From Hyphomicrobiales bacterium (GTDB lineage: Bacteria > Pseudomonadota > Alphaproteobacteria > Rhizobiales > MH13), in NCBI GenBank assembly GCA_017642935.1, contig JAEPOK010000001.1, forward strand, positions 682,001 through 746,000: a stretch of 64,000 nucleotides of DNA, given 5' to 3'. Positions 8,478-17,142 of this stretch are shown piece after piece; positions within the stretch are counted from its first letter, which is position 1, and every line of letters begins with the position of its first letter. Position numbers and translations under genes: made by a program. A model generated the notes under the pieces. It was not told the DNA's origin. It did not search any database and was given only the letters and a program-made list of their open reading frames with translations.

Positions 8478-9164
8478 TTAGGACCGGCCGCCTTCGATGA
8501 TCCGGAAGGCCTGGCGGCGCGCGGTGGCGCGCGATTCTGAAACGGTCGAATCGCGCACTGCAACGTCGAAGTCACCTTCGACCAGATCGCCCAAAGGCCC
8601 GTCATCGTTGAGGAAATCGGATTCCATCAGGGCGTCGGCATTCACCGCATGGCGCAGGAACGCCGGCTGCTCGTCCGGCCAAATGAGGCGCATCGAGGTG
8701 ATCTCGTGACGTTCGACCGGGTGAAGGCCGAGCCAGTAGTCAGAGTCCGATGGCGCGGCGATGCCAAGAATGCGCGGATAGTCTTTGCCGCCATAGCGCA
8801 GCGGCAGGAGCAGCATTTCAAACGGCGCGCGTTGGCCGCGCTGATTAATCCCGTGATAGCCGACGACAGCCGCTGCCGCGTCTTCGCGGATCGCCATCAA
8901 CATGGTGTCCAGCGCTTCAAGGTCCTCCTCATTCCAGTACTGACGGAAGGAGCGGCCCTTCAGCTCCCGGCAGTAGGCTGCGCAGAGCGATGAGCCAGCC
9001 AGGCGGTAAGAAAATTCGACCCCCGACACGTGCTCAAGGATGAAGACGTCGCTGAGCAGAGATTTGATCGCAGCCGGTTCAATGTCGCGGCGTTCTGGGG
9101 CAGGGCGGTCACCGCGCAGGTCCTGCCAGTATTGATAGAGCCGCTTGCTGCTAACAGATTTCAT
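8478..9164 (-). CDS. PAS-domain protein (PAS_5 type)
   Basis: The 228-residue protein resembles the alphaproteobacterial single PAS-domain family (PAS_5, formerly DUF1457). Visible features are the start LYQYWQDLRGDRPAPERRDIEPAA and the core FSYRLAGSSLCAAYCRELKGRSF. These are soluble sensory or regulatory proteins of uncertain partners, several encoded near c-di-GMP or cell-envelope genes. The ATG at 9164 fits family N-termini. The last 60 residues are low in predicted structure and end in RRQAFRIIEGG. The neighbouring PilZ gene is on the same strand, which hints at shared signalling but does not prove it. Confidence 0.8.
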   Translation of the reverse strand: MKSVSSKRLYQYWQDLRGDRPAPERRDIEPAAIKSLLSDVFILEHVSGVEFSYRLAGSSLCAAYCRELKGRSFRQYWNEEDLEALDTMLMAIREDAAAAVVGYHGINQRGQRAPFEMLLLPLRYGGKDYPRILGIAAPSDSDYWLGLHPVERHEITSMRLIWPDEQPAFLRHAVNADALMESDFLNDDGPLGDLVEGDFDVAVRDSTVSESRATARRQAFRIIEGGRS

Positions 9165-9595
9165 GACATCTCAACCAATGTTTACCTTTGTGTCTCACTT
9201 GGAGACAGGTGGTGGGGGTGTGTTGAGATGCTAATCAGCACGGATTTCCATGAAATGCAGGCGGTTGTGATGATTAACCTTAACAAGGCGTTATCATTGC
9301 CCTCGCCTGTGGATTGGGCGACGTTAACGCCTACACACACCTTCGGTTTTCTATTGAAACCAACACATCGACGGGCGGATTTGCCCCGTTTCGGCGCTCT
9401 TCCAGACTCGCGCTGAGGCAGAATTTTCCGACAAGGGGATGTGACCAGCCGCTGGCGAAAGCCGGCGGCTTTTTTTTGCCGAGCACGTGCGCCCATGACG
9501 GTCGCATCGTGAGCGGTGCGATCTATATAGGGGAAGCGGCTGGGCGTTGAGCAGCGTTGTGGCAACACACCAAGGTTTTTGAAAAGGCAGGCAGA
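9165..9595. other. Gene-free stretch with an orphan terminator
   Basis: No coding region is convincing in these 431 bp. The stretch contains several small inverted repeats and, on the plus strand, a strong terminator at 9447-9477 with no gene before it, so a small RNA is possible. The right end holds the ribosome site of the rhomboid gene. Confidence 0.5.
9447..9477 (+). terminator. Strong intrinsic terminator without an upstream gene
   Basis: A 10-bp stem (AGCCGCTGGC with GCCGGCGGCT, one G-T pair) closed by a GAAA tetraloop is followed by a run of seven to eight T. The nearest plus-strand gene upstream is merR, 2.8 kb away, so it probably ends a small RNA or attenuates the downstream rhomboid gene. 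Confidence 0.85.
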
Positions 9596-10390
9596 ATGGA
9601 GCCGATGAGACAATCAGGACAGGGTGGTGATGATGGCGCGATGCGCCCGGTGCCACCACGTCCGCCGCGTGAGCCGGCGTTCAACGTGCCGCCGCTCCTG
9701 TTGGGTCTGGTTTTGCTGTTCGCTGCCATTCACGCGCTTGTCTATCACGGACCGCAGACGCTCGGGACCGAGCTGTTTCTCAATTTTGCGTTCTTTCCGG
9801 CTCGCCTTCTGGCGTCGGACGAAGTTCTCAACCAGTTTTTCGTTGGCCCAGCTTGGCTGGGCTATCTGACCTTTGCCACCTATGGATTGCTACATGGCAG
9901 CTGGATGCATCTGGGTATGAACGCGCTTTGGCTGGTCACGTTCGGCGCTCCAGTGGTCCGCCGTCTGGGCACGCAGCGCTTTTTGCTGCTCCTGTTGCTC
10001 GGCACGATTGCTGGCGCGGCGACCCATGTGATCGTCCATTGGGGCAGTGCGGCGCCCTTGGTCGGCGCGTCGGCGGGCATTTCAGCGGTTATGGGCGGCG
10101 CGGCGCGGTTCGTGTTCGATCCGCGTGACCGGGGCATGTTTGCCTCCTTGCGGCATCCTGAACTGATGCGCGAGCGGCCAGTTCAATCCCTGCAAGATCT
10201 TTGGAGCAATCCGACCGTCCTAATGTTCTGCGGCATGTTGATCGTTTCCAACCTGCTTTTCGGCGCGGTTTCGGTTCCCGGCGGTGAAGGCGGATCAAGC
10301 ATAGCCTGGCAGGCCCATCTGGGCGGCTTTGCGCTTGGCTTTTTCGGTTTCCCGCTGTTCGATAAGCGTCCTCGCATCCGCGTCGTCTGA
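9596..10390 (+). CDS. Rhomboid family intramembrane serine protease
   Basis: The 264-residue protein has about six hydrophobic segments and the rhomboid catalytic features. These are the loop with WMHLGMNALWL, the nucleophile serine in VGASAGISAVMGG, and the general-base histidine in WQAHLGGFALGF. Rhomboids cleave transmembrane substrates within the inner membrane. The N-terminus is proline-rich (RPVPPRPPREPAF) and cytoplasmic. I chose the ATG at 9596, which follows AAAAGGCAGG. A TTG 13 codons upstream is less likely. The substrate is unknown. Confidence 0.92.
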   Translation: MEPMRQSGQGGDDGAMRPVPPRPPREPAFNVPPLLLGLVLLFAAIHALVYHGPQTLGTELFLNFAFFPARLLASDEVLNQFFVGPAWLGYLTFATYGLLHGSWMHLGMNALWLVTFGAPVVRRLGTQRFLLLLLLGTIAGAATHVIVHWGSAAPLVGASAGISAVMGGAARFVFDPRDRGMFASLRHPELMRERPVQSLQDLWSNPTVLMFCGMLIVSNLLFGAVSVPGGEGGSSIAWQAHLGGFALGFFGFPLFDKRPRIRVV

Positions 10391-10560
10391 TGACTGCGCC
10401 CGGCGTCTGAAACATCGCGACATGGCCCGTGAAGCAGGCGGCCAAAAGCCGGTCTTGCCAATCTGCTCAAGCTTGGCGCATGCTCGCTCTTTCAGGGCAG
10501 CCTTTCCAAGAAGCTGTCATGTAAAGGATCAACGCCTGCCAAGTTTAGGAGGGGGATGCC

Positions 10561-10992
10561 ATGCAAGTAAGCGCAATATTGGCCGAAAAAGGCCATGAGG
10601 TCGCAACCGCCAATCCCGAAACCACCATGATGGCCGTCATGGAAGACCTTTCGGAGAAAAACATCGGCGCCATCATCGTTACCAATGAGCGCCAATCGGT
10701 GGTCGGCATCATCTCCGAGCGCGATATTGTGCGGGCCTTGGCCCAGCATGGTGCAACGGTCTTCGACCAGCCGGTGGCAAACTACATGACGCAGTCGGTG
10801 GTCACCTGCTCAGAGCATGAATCCAGCCATGATTTGATGGGCAAAATGACAGCCGGGCGGTTCCGCCACGTGCCGGTTGTCTCCGATATGCGGCTGGTTG
10901 GTGTGATTTCGATCGGCGATATCGTCAAGGCGCGCATCGAAGAGGTTCAGCGCGAGGCCGAAGCCCTGCGCGACTACATCGCGTCCAGTTAA
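10561..10992 (+). CDS. Tandem CBS domain protein
   Basis: The 143-residue protein consists of two CBS motifs forming one Bateman module: the first about residues 10-65 (NIGAIIVTNERQSVVGIISERDIVRAL) and the second about 75-130 (FRHVPVVSDMRLVGVISIGDIVKARI). Such stand-alone modules bind adenine nucleotides and sense energy state, with partners that differ by organism. The strong ribosome site AGGAGG precedes the ATG at 10561. No partner gene is adjacent. Confidence 0.92.
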   Translation: MQVSAILAEKGHEVATANPETTMMAVMEDLSEKNIGAIIVTNERQSVVGIISERDIVRALAQHGATVFDQPVANYMTQSVVTCSEHESSHDLMGKMTAGRFRHVPVVSDMRLVGVISIGDIVKARIEEVQREAEALRDYIASS

Positions 10993-11004
10993 CAAGCTAG
11001 CCAG

Positions 11005-11235
11005 CTAGTCTGCCGATGAATCATCGCCTGCGGCGCTCTGATCGGTGTCTTCGTCATCGTCGATGCCAAGCAAAGGCACGCCCTGCGTGGTTGCTGCTTG
11101 GCCCAGTATGTTCTGCTGGTTCTGAGCATTGACAGAGTCTTCTGCTTGGACAGGCGAACCGAAGGTGAAGAGCGCGGCGATCAGCACGCTCATGAGCAGG
11201 CTTAGTCCAAGCAGTTTGCTGATTTCTTCCAACAT
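11005..11235 (-). CDS. Small hypothetical exported or membrane-anchored protein
   Basis: This 76-residue product has one hydrophobic segment (LLGLSLLMSVLIAALFTFG) ending in SPVQA-EDS, which could be a signal-peptide cleavage site. The C-terminus is rich in Asp, Ser and Ala (DDDEDTDQSAAGDDSSAD). I do not recognise it. AAGG lies five bases before the ATG at 11235. It sits downstream and convergent to the CBS gene. The case rests on codon usage and the start signal, so it could be spurious. Confidence 0.5.
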   Translation of the reverse strand: MLEEISKLLGLSLLMSVLIAALFTFGSPVQAEDSVNAQNQQNILGQAATTQGVPLLGIDDDEDTDQSAAGDDSSAD

Positions 11236-11414
11236 GGAACCTTGTCCGTCGTGGCAGCGCGGGGGTGGCTGCCGCCACGATTCAAGCTATCAACAAAGCC
11301 TTTCGGTCCGGTTAACCTTTGGTTAGAGCACTTTGCGATCTGGCTGATTCAGGTAAGCGCCGCAAAACGCTTGAATCTAGGGCGTGTCGCGGGTCAGCTT
11401 GATCGCATAGTGCC

Positions 11415-12419
11415 CTAGTGCGCCGACAATCGCTCGGTAAGGGCGGCGATGTCGTCCAAGGCGCGTGTGGCGGCTGCGCGACCAGCGGCAATGGCCTGAT
11501 CCGCCTTATGAAAATCGAACATGCCGATGCCCCCCACATGGGGCGCGATGGTGGTGTCAGGCGGATCGCCAGCCAACCGCATGCGCGTCAACCGATCTTG
11601 GATGATCGTGAACGACTGCATCATGACCGCTGGAATACCGCGCGGCCCGTCATCATCGTCGGCGCCAAACTGGCTGCGCAAAATTTTGCGAAACGGATTG
11701 GCAAAACCCGTCACGTCCTTCCAGCCGAATGTGGACTCGTCAGCGTCGTTGCGAGCGTCCTGCCCGACAGGATCGCCTTCAAAATCTGGAAGGTCGGGCA
11801 CGACACCGCCATGTGGCATGGTTTCTGGCGACAGGTTCACCGCAATCACCAGGCGTGCACCATAGGCCCGGCAAACCGAAACCGGCACCGGATTGACCAA
11901 CGCGCCATCCACCAAAGCCCGTCCATTGATCTCAATCGGATGAAACACGCCGGGCAGCGCGTAGGACGCCTGCATCAGCCGGATCAGATCGCCCCGCCGC
12001 AGCCAAATTTCATGGCCGGTCGCCAACTCCGCGGCGATGAACACGGTGCGGATCGGCAGCTCTTCCAAGCGCAATCCAGCCATATGAGCCGCGAGCCGCG
12101 CCTCAAGCCTTTTGCCTGCGATTAGCCCGTTCGAAAGCGGTGTCAGGTCAACAAGCGAAAACACGCGCCGTGAGGTGAGCGATAGGGCAAAAGCTTTGAG
12201 TTCTGCCAGCTTGCCGGCACTGAACGCACCGCCTGAGACGGCGCCAATCGACGTGCCGGCAATCACATCGGGCACGATGCCGTTTTCCGCCAGAACTTCC
12301 AGCACCCCGATATGCGCCCAACCCCGCGCGGCGCCACCGCCAAGCGCCAGACCAATTGTCGGGCGTCCATTGGTTTGGCTTTGAACGCTGCTGAGCGTGT
12401 CGTGGTGTGTGACGGGCAT
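11415..12419 (-). CDS. Patatin-like phospholipase family protein
   Basis: The 334-residue protein has the patatin catalytic dyad: the oxyanion loop GGGAARGWAHIG, the serine in GTSIGA (GxSxG), and the aspartate in LVDGALVNPVPV. Patatin-type hydrolases act on acyl esters of lipids; the E. coli relative RssA has a similar length and layout. The ATG at 12419 lies eight bases after the hisI stop, so it is probably the second gene of a hisI operon. No signal peptide is seen, implying cytoplasmic location. Confidence 0.9.
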   Translation of the reverse strand: MPVTHHDTLSSVQSQTNGRPTIGLALGGGAARGWAHIGVLEVLAENGIVPDVIAGTSIGAVSGGAFSAGKLAELKAFALSLTSRRVFSLVDLTPLSNGLIAGKRLEARLAAHMAGLRLEELPIRTVFIAAELATGHEIWLRRGDLIRLMQASYALPGVFHPIEINGRALVDGALVNPVPVSVCRAYGARLVIAVNLSPETMPHGGVVPDLPDFEGDPVGQDARNDADESTFGWKDVTGFANPFRKILRSQFGADDDDGPRGIPAVMMQSFTIIQDRLTRMRLAGDPPDTTIAPHVGGIGMFDFHKADQAIAAGRAAATRALDDIAALTERLSAH

Positions 12420-12427
12420 CGTGGACC

Positions 12428-12871
12428 CTATGATCCGCCGTAAAGCGTATCTTTGGAGACAAGCGGCTGCTCGTGCGTGTGCAACACCCAATCGCCGGTC
12501 TTGCTTTGCACCACGCGGTAAAAGCAGGACGCGAAGCCGTTGTGACAGGCGCTTCCGCGCCCTTCGACGCTGACCTCTACGATCAGCGCGTCCTGGTCAC
12601 AATCGACATAGAGCGCCTGCAGTTTTTGAAGTTCGCCACTCGATTCGCCCTTCTTCCAAAGCGATGCCCGCGAGCGCGACCAATAATGGGCGTATCCCGA
12701 CTGCAGGGTCGCCTGGATTGCGTCCGCATTCATATGCGCGACCATCAGGACCCGCTTTGTCGCATGATCGACGGCAACGGCCGTCACCAGGCCGTTTGCG
12801 TCGAAGCGCGGCGCGAAACGGTCGCCAAGTTCCTGAATTTCGGTTTCGGCAGACGGTGGCGGGAATGACAT
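12428..12871 (-). CDS. hisI: Phosphoribosyl-AMP cyclohydrolase
   Basis: HisI opens the adenine ring of phosphoribosyl-AMP in histidine synthesis. The 147-residue protein has the family blocks VLMVAHMNADAI, the magnesium/zinc site YVDCDQDALI, and CHNGFASCFYRV with the metal-binding cysteines. It lacks the HisE pyrophosphohydrolase domain that is fused in enterobacteria, as is usual in Rhizobiales. The start ATG is at 12871. It lies between folE and the patatin gene on the same strand. Confidence 0.94.
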   Translation of the reverse strand: MSFPPPSAETEIQELGDRFAPRFDANGLVTAVAVDHATKRVLMVAHMNADAIQATLQSGYAHYWSRSRASLWKKGESSGELQKLQALYVDCDQDALIVEVSVEGRGSACHNGFASCFYRVVQSKTGDWVLHTHEQPLVSKDTLYGGS

Positions 12872-12892
12872 GGCGGAACACGGTAAGGATTG

Positions 12893-12928
12893 AAAAAAGG
12901 ACAGCGTGACCGGTTGGCCGCGCTGCCC
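12893..12928 (-). terminator. Intrinsic terminator after folE
   Basis: On the minus strand a stem of about eight pairs (12899-12906 with 12921-12928, one G-T pair) enclosing a second small helix is followed by six T (12893-12898). It lies immediately after the folE stop, in front of hisI. Confidence 0.75.
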
Positions 12929-12936
12929 CAGCAACC

Positions 12937-13551
12937 CTATCCGCGCACAAGCGTCAAGAAGCGCACCTGTTCGTCGGCTTCTTCGAACACGCCGGTAAAG
13001 CGCGTCGTGATCGTCGAGGATCCGGCTTTGCGAATGCCGCGCATCGACATGCACATATGCTCGCCTTCCACCATCACGGCGACGCCGCGTGGCCCGAGAT
13101 ACTCTTCGATGGCCATAGAGATTTGTGCCGTCATCGCCTCTTGAGTCTGCAGGCGGCGCGCATAGGCGTCGACCAAACGGGCAAGCTTGGACAAGCCAAC
13201 GACACCGGCGCGCGGGTAATAAGCGATATGCGCCTTACCGACGAACGGCACCATGTGGTGTTCACAGTGCGAGTGAAAGGGGATGTCTTTGAGCAGGACG
13301 ATGTCCTGATAGCCTTCGACTTCCTCGAACACCCGGTCGAGAATCTCTTCAATATCAGCATCATAGCCGGAAAACAGTTCACCATAGGCCTTGGCGACGC
13401 GCTTGGGCGTGTCGATCAGACCCTCACGGGTCGGATCGTCGCCCGCCCAGGCGATCAGCGTGCGAACCGCCTCTTCGGCCTCTTCGCGCGACGGGCGCGC
13501 GTGGGCCGGGCGTGCCTCGGACGTTTTCAGGCTGTCGAGGATCGCGTCCAT
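12937..13551 (-). CDS. folE: GTP cyclohydrolase I
   Basis: FolE converts GTP to dihydroneopterin triphosphate, the first step to folate. The 204-residue protein shows the zinc and substrate site [20 protein letters not shown], the block [15 protein letters not shown], and the C-terminal [12 protein letters not shown] containing the other zinc cysteine. I chose the ATG at 13551 because GGAG lies six bases before it. A start at 13587 has no ribosome site. The gene is divergent from the Fe-S scaffold gene at 13769. Confidence 0.94.
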   Translation of the reverse strand: MDAILDSLKTSEARPAHARPSREEAEEAVRTLIAWAGDDPTREGLIDTPKRVAKAYGELFSGYDADIEEILDRVFEEVEGYQDIVLLKDIPFHSHCEHHMVPFVGKAHIAYYPRAGVVGLSKLARLVDAYARRLQTQEAMTAQISMAIEEYLGPRGVAVMVEGEHMCMSMRGIRKAGSSTITTRFTGVFEEADEQVRFLTLVRG

Positions 13552-13768
13552 GATATTCTCCGGGTGGGATTGGTCTTTTTTGGTCATTGCACCGGAACGT
13601 ACGACATTGGCAGGAGTATGGACCAACCGGTCCAGCGTCTTCGGCTGGCGGTCGTGCCACGGTGCTGACACTATGCCGCCTCAACGCCCGATTGCATATG
13701 GAGCAGATCGGCCTACATTCCAGAGGCATCACAATAACGTTAGGTGGCGGCCTCGGCCGAACGCAAGC

Positions 13769-14230
13769 ATGCTTGACGATCTATATAGCGCACGACTGCT
13801 ATCGCTTTCGGCCAATATTCCCAATCTCGGCCGTCTGGACGCCCCGCAGGGCAGTTCAACACGTCATGCGCGGATGTGCGGTTCGGTGGTCACCGTCGAT
13901 GTTGTTCTCAATTCTGATGGTTTGGTCTGCGAGTTTGCGCAGGACGTCAAAGCCTGTGCGCTTGGACAAGCCTCGGCGGCCGTTTTGGGGGAAGGGGTTA
14001 TGGGTGCTTCGCCGAAGGAGGTCAGCCAGGCTCGCGACGGGCTTCGATCCCTGCTTGCTGGCGAGGATGTGGCGTTTGGTGACCGTTTTGCCGATCTGTC
14101 GATCTTTGAGGCGGTGCGTGACTACAAGGCGCGCCACGCGTCGGTGATGCTTGCCTTTGAAGCGACGGCGCAGGCCATGGAGCAAGCACTGGAAGAGGCA
14201 CCGGCAAGCCAGGCCGAACCGGTCTCGTGA
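13769..14230 (+). CDS. IscU/NifU-type iron-sulfur cluster scaffold protein
   Basis: The 153-residue protein resembles the IscU/NifU N-terminal scaffold family. It has the conserved cysteines in RHARMCGSVVTV and KACALGQASAAVL, and family spacing to the C-terminal helix (LSIFEAVRDYKARHA). The first conserved Cys is in MCGS rather than the canonical NPxCGD, as seen in the alphaproteobacterial variant group. It overlaps the yidD start by four bases (GTGA), indicating translational coupling. The frame could extend upstream into folE antisense, but the ATG at 13769 fits the family. Confidence 0.85.
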   Translation: MLDDLYSARLLSLSANIPNLGRLDAPQGSSTRHARMCGSVVTVDVVLNSDGLVCEFAQDVKACALGQASAAVLGEGVMGASPKEVSQARDGLRSLLAGEDVAFGDRFADLSIFEAVRDYKARHASVMLAFEATAQAMEQALEEAPASQAEPVS

Positions 14231-14529
14231 CGACGGTTCTCAGGGCTTTTATTCGCTTCTACCAGCTGACGCTTTCCTCGATCTTTGGGCGTACCTGCCG
14301 GCATATGCCTTCTTGTTCGGCTTACACCGACGAGGCGATTGCCCTGCACGGCGCATGGCCCGGCGTTTGGATGGGAGCGGCGCGCATCTGGCGTTGTCGG
14401 CCGCTTGGGTCATCCGGTCTAGACCCGGTGCCGGAACGCTTGAACCCGCAGGCGCGCTGGTATACGCCCTGGCGCTATGGGCACTGGACCGGCGCCCATA
14501 TACCCAAAGATCATCGGCTGCCGGACTAA
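14227..14529 (+). CDS. yidD: Membrane protein insertion efficiency factor YidD
   Basis: YidD is a small membrane-associated protein that helps YidC-dependent insertion of inner membrane proteins. The 100-residue product has the family signature FYQLTLSSIFGRTCRHMPSCSAYTDEAI with its three cysteines, and the later RIWRCRPLGSSGLDPVP. The start is GTG at 14227, overlapping the preceding stop codon. In many bacteria yidD sits beside rnpA and yidC. Here it is coupled with an Fe-S scaffold gene, an arrangement common in Rhizobiales, and it is followed by thrS. Confidence 0.94.
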   Translation: MTTVLRAFIRFYQLTLSSIFGRTCRHMPSCSAYTDEAIALHGAWPGVWMGAARIWRCRPLGSSGLDPVPERLNPQARWYTPWRYGHWTGAHIPKDHRLPD

Positions 14530-14594
14530 TCCAAGCCGGATCGAACATTTCGCGCTTACCTGCACTCGTAGGCAGGAGTTGAGCCAAAGGAGCG

Positions 14595-16583
14595 ATGACA
14601 ATGCCCTCTCTTACCATGCCTGATGGAACAGAGCGTTCGCTGGATGACGGTGCGACGGGCGCCGATCTGGCCGCGTCCATCTCCAAGTCTCTGGCCAAAA
14701 AGGCCGTCGCTGTCGCCGTTGACGGAACAGTCGGCGACCTGACCGATCCGCTGCCCGATGGGGCCAAGGTCGAGATCGTGACCCGCGATGATCCGCGCGC
14801 AACCGAGCTGATACGCCACGACGCTGCCCATGTGATGGCCGAGGCCGTGCAGGAGCTTTGGCCGGGCACGCAGGTCACCATCGGCCCGGTGATCGAGAAC
14901 GGCTTTTTTTACGATTTCTATCGTGACGAGCCGTTCACGACCGAGGATCTGCCGGTCATCGAGAAGAAGATGCGCGAGATCATTGCGCGCAACAAACCCT
15001 TCACCAAAGAAGTTTGGAGCCGCGATAAGACCGCAGAAGTTTTCAAGGAGAAGGGCGAGGACTTCAAAGTCGAGTTGCTCGACGCCATTCCTGACGGCGA
15101 AGACGTCAAAATCTATTTTCAAGGCGATTGGTTCGATCTCTGTCGGGGCCCGCACATGGCGACAACCGGGCAGATTGGCCAGGCTTTCAAGCTGATGAAG
15201 GTGGCCGGCGCTTATTGGCGCGGGGACAGCGACAACCAGATGCTGACCCGCATCTACGGTACCGCGTGGCAGGACGAGAAGGGGCTGAAAGCTTATCTGC
15301 ACATGCTCGAAGAGGCCGAGAAGCGCGACCATCGCAAGCTTGGCCGCGAGATGGATTTGTTTCATTTCCAGGAAGAGGGGCCGGGCACGGTTTTCTGGCA
15401 TCCCAAGGGCTGGACGCTGTTTCAGAACCTCACCAGCTATATGCGCCGGCGCATCGGCAAGGATGGCTACAAGGAGGTCAACGCGCCGCAAGTGCTCGAT
15501 AAATCGCTCTGGGAGACGTCGGGTCACTGGGGTTGGTACTCGGAGAACATGTTCGGCGTGAAGGCCGCTGACGCGCTCGTTGAGCCGGACGATGAGAACG
15601 CCGACCAGCGCGTGTTTGCGCTCAAGCCGATGAACTGCCCAGGGCACGTTCAGATCTTCAAGCACGGGCTGAAAAGCTATCGCGACCTGCCAATGCGGCT
15701 CGCCGAATTCGGCGCGGTCCATCGCTATGAGCCCTCTGGCGCTTTGCATGGCCTGCTGCGGGTGCGGGCGTTCACGCAGGACGATGCGCATGTGTTTTGC
15801 ACCGAGGACCAGCTGGAATCCGAAATTCTAAAGATCAACGATCTGATGATGTCGGTTTACGAGGATTTCGGTTTTGAAGAGGTCGAGGTGAAGCTCGCTA
15901 CTCGGCCAGAAAAACGCGTCGGCACCGACGCGGCCTGGGACCATGCCGAGGACATATTGAAGCGCGCGCTGGAGCGCATGGCGGCCGAAGACCCGCGCAT
16001 CAAGATCGGAATTAATGAAGGCGAGGGAACGTTTTATGGGCCAAAGTTCGAGTATACGTTGAAGGATGCCATTGGCCGCGATTGGCAGCTTGGCACCACG
16101 CAGGTGGACTTTAATCTGCCCGAACGGTTCGGCGCATTTTACGTCGACAAGGATGGCGACAAAGTGCAGCCGGTGATGGTGCATCGAGCGATCTGCGGAT
16201 CGTTGGAACGGTTCCTTGGCATTTTGATTGAGAGCTATGCCGGGCATTTCCCGCTCTGGCTGGCGCCGACGCAGGTGGTGGTCGCGACCATTACGCAGGA
16301 CGCGGACGCCTACGCCCAAGAGGTGTATGAGGCGCTTTTGGCCAATGATTTCAACGCTGAACTCGATAATCGCAACGAGAAAATCAACTACAAGGTGCGC
16401 GAGCACTCGCTGCAAAAAGTGCCGGTGATCCTGGTGGTCGGCAATCGCGAGGCCGAAGAGCGCTCGGTGAATGTGCGCCGCTTGGGCGTCAAGCATCAAA
16501 CGGCGATGAGCCTGGATGAGGCACTTGCTAGCCTCAAAAAGGAAGCGACACCGCCGGATTTGGCCAGAAAATCAGAGGCTTAG
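14595..16583 (+). CDS. thrS: Threonyl-tRNA synthetase
   Basis: ThrS charges tRNA-Thr and edits mis-charged serine. The 662-residue protein has the full bacterial layout: an N-terminal TGS domain (residues 1-65), the editing domain with [11 protein letters not shown] (about 70-230), the class II catalytic core with motif 2 [16 protein letters not shown] and the zinc site MNCPGHV, and the C-terminal anticodon domain from about residue 545. The ATG at 14595 is preceded by AAAGGAG. A terminator follows. No leader T-box or thrS operator hairpin was evident in the 65-bp upstream gap. Confidence 0.97.
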   Translation: MTMPSLTMPDGTERSLDDGATGADLAASISKSLAKKAVAVAVDGTVGDLTDPLPDGAKVEIVTRDDPRATELIRHDAAHVMAEAVQELWPGTQVTIGPVIENGFFYDFYRDEPFTTEDLPVIEKKMREIIARNKPFTKEVWSRDKTAEVFKEKGEDFKVELLDAIPDGEDVKIYFQGDWFDLCRGPHMATTGQIGQAFKLMKVAGAYWRGDSDNQMLTRIYGTAWQDEKGLKAYLHMLEEAEKRDHRKLGREMDLFHFQEEGPGTVFWHPKGWTLFQNLTSYMRRRIGKDGYKEVNAPQVLDKSLWETSGHWGWYSENMFGVKAADALVEPDDENADQRVFALKPMNCPGHVQIFKHGLKSYRDLPMRLAEFGAVHRYEPSGALHGLLRVRAFTQDDAHVFCTEDQLESEILKINDLMMSVYEDFGFEEVEVKLATRPEKRVGTDAAWDHAEDILKRALERMAAEDPRIKIGINEGEGTFYGPKFEYTLKDAIGRDWQLGTTQVDFNLPERFGAFYVDKDGDKVQPVMVHRAICGSLERFLGILIESYAGHFPLWLAPTQVVVATITQDADAYAQEVYEALLANDFNAELDNRNEKINYKVREHSLQKVPVILVVGNREAEERSVNVRRLGVKHQTAMSLDEALASLKKEATPPDLARKSEA

Positions 16584-16588
16584 AGCAA

Positions 16589-16619
16589 ACGCCCGGTGCT
16601 TAAGCGCCGGGCGTTTTTT
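16589..16619 (+). terminator. thrS intrinsic terminator
   Basis: An 11-bp stem ACGCCCGGTGC/GCGCCGGGCGT with a TTAA loop is followed by six T. It overlaps the last codons of the convergent carboxymuconolactone decarboxylase-like gene (stop at 16600). Confidence 0.92.
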
Positions 16620-17001
16620 CATCCAACTCGGCAAAGGCCTCCTTGGCCACGGCCAGCGCGTTGAGGGCGGCAGGAAACCCCGCGTAAACTGCGATTTGTA
16701 TCAGGATTTCAACCACTTGCTCGCGTGAAAGGCCGACGCGCAAACCTGCCTGGATGTGCACTTTCAGCTGCGGCGCGGCATTGCCGATTGCAGCCAGCGC
16801 GGCGATGGTGGTGATCTGACGGTCGCGTAGCGCCAGGTCCTCGCGACCATAAACATCGCCAAAGGCGAAATCGCTGACAAAATTGGCAAATTCCGGTGCG
16901 ATATCGGCCATGGCGTCCTTCACGGCGCCATAGGCATCCGGATGAAGTTCGTCCAAAATGCGTGTGCCGCGGGCGCGTCGATCATCCAGTGGGTCGGTCA
17001 T
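16600..17001 (-). CDS. Carboxymuconolactone decarboxylase family protein
   Basis: The 133-residue protein has the CMD fold pattern: FGDVYGREDLALRDRQITTIAALAAIG, then HIQAGLRVGLSREQVVEILIQIAVYAGFPAALNAL. It lacks the CxxC motif of AhpD peroxiredoxin reductases, so it is closer to the gamma-carboxymuconolactone decarboxylase type. The actual substrate is unknown. The upstream region holds four copies of a TCGCGACAAA-type element that may be operators. Its 3' end is shared with the thrS terminator. Confidence 0.88.
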   Translation of the reverse strand: MTDPLDDRRARGTRILDELHPDAYGAVKDAMADIAPEFANFVSDFAFGDVYGREDLALRDRQITTIAALAAIGNAAPQLKVHIQAGLRVGLSREQVVEILIQIAVYAGFPAALNALAVAKEAFAELDEKTPGA

Positions 17002-17039
17002 GCAGTTTCACTCGTTTGGCGTTGAGGGACAAAATGTAA

Positions 17040-17134
17040 TCGCGACGAAAGCCTTTTCGTCGTGCCCTTGTCGCGTCAATCGTCTGGAACAACGGCCCTT
17101 TGGTCGCGACAAACACACATTCAGTCGCGACAAA
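17040..17134. repeat. Four copies of a TCGCGACAAA element
   Basis: Within 95 bp upstream of the CMD-family gene are TCGCGACGAAA (17040-17050), its inverse TTGTCGCGTCA (17069-17079), GTCGCGACAAA (17103-17113) and AGTCGCGACAAA (17123-17134). The core TCGCGA is palindromic. The cluster looks like a set of protein-binding sites and lies between two minus-strand genes. Confidence 0.6.
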
Positions 17135-17142
17135 GTCCCGCG

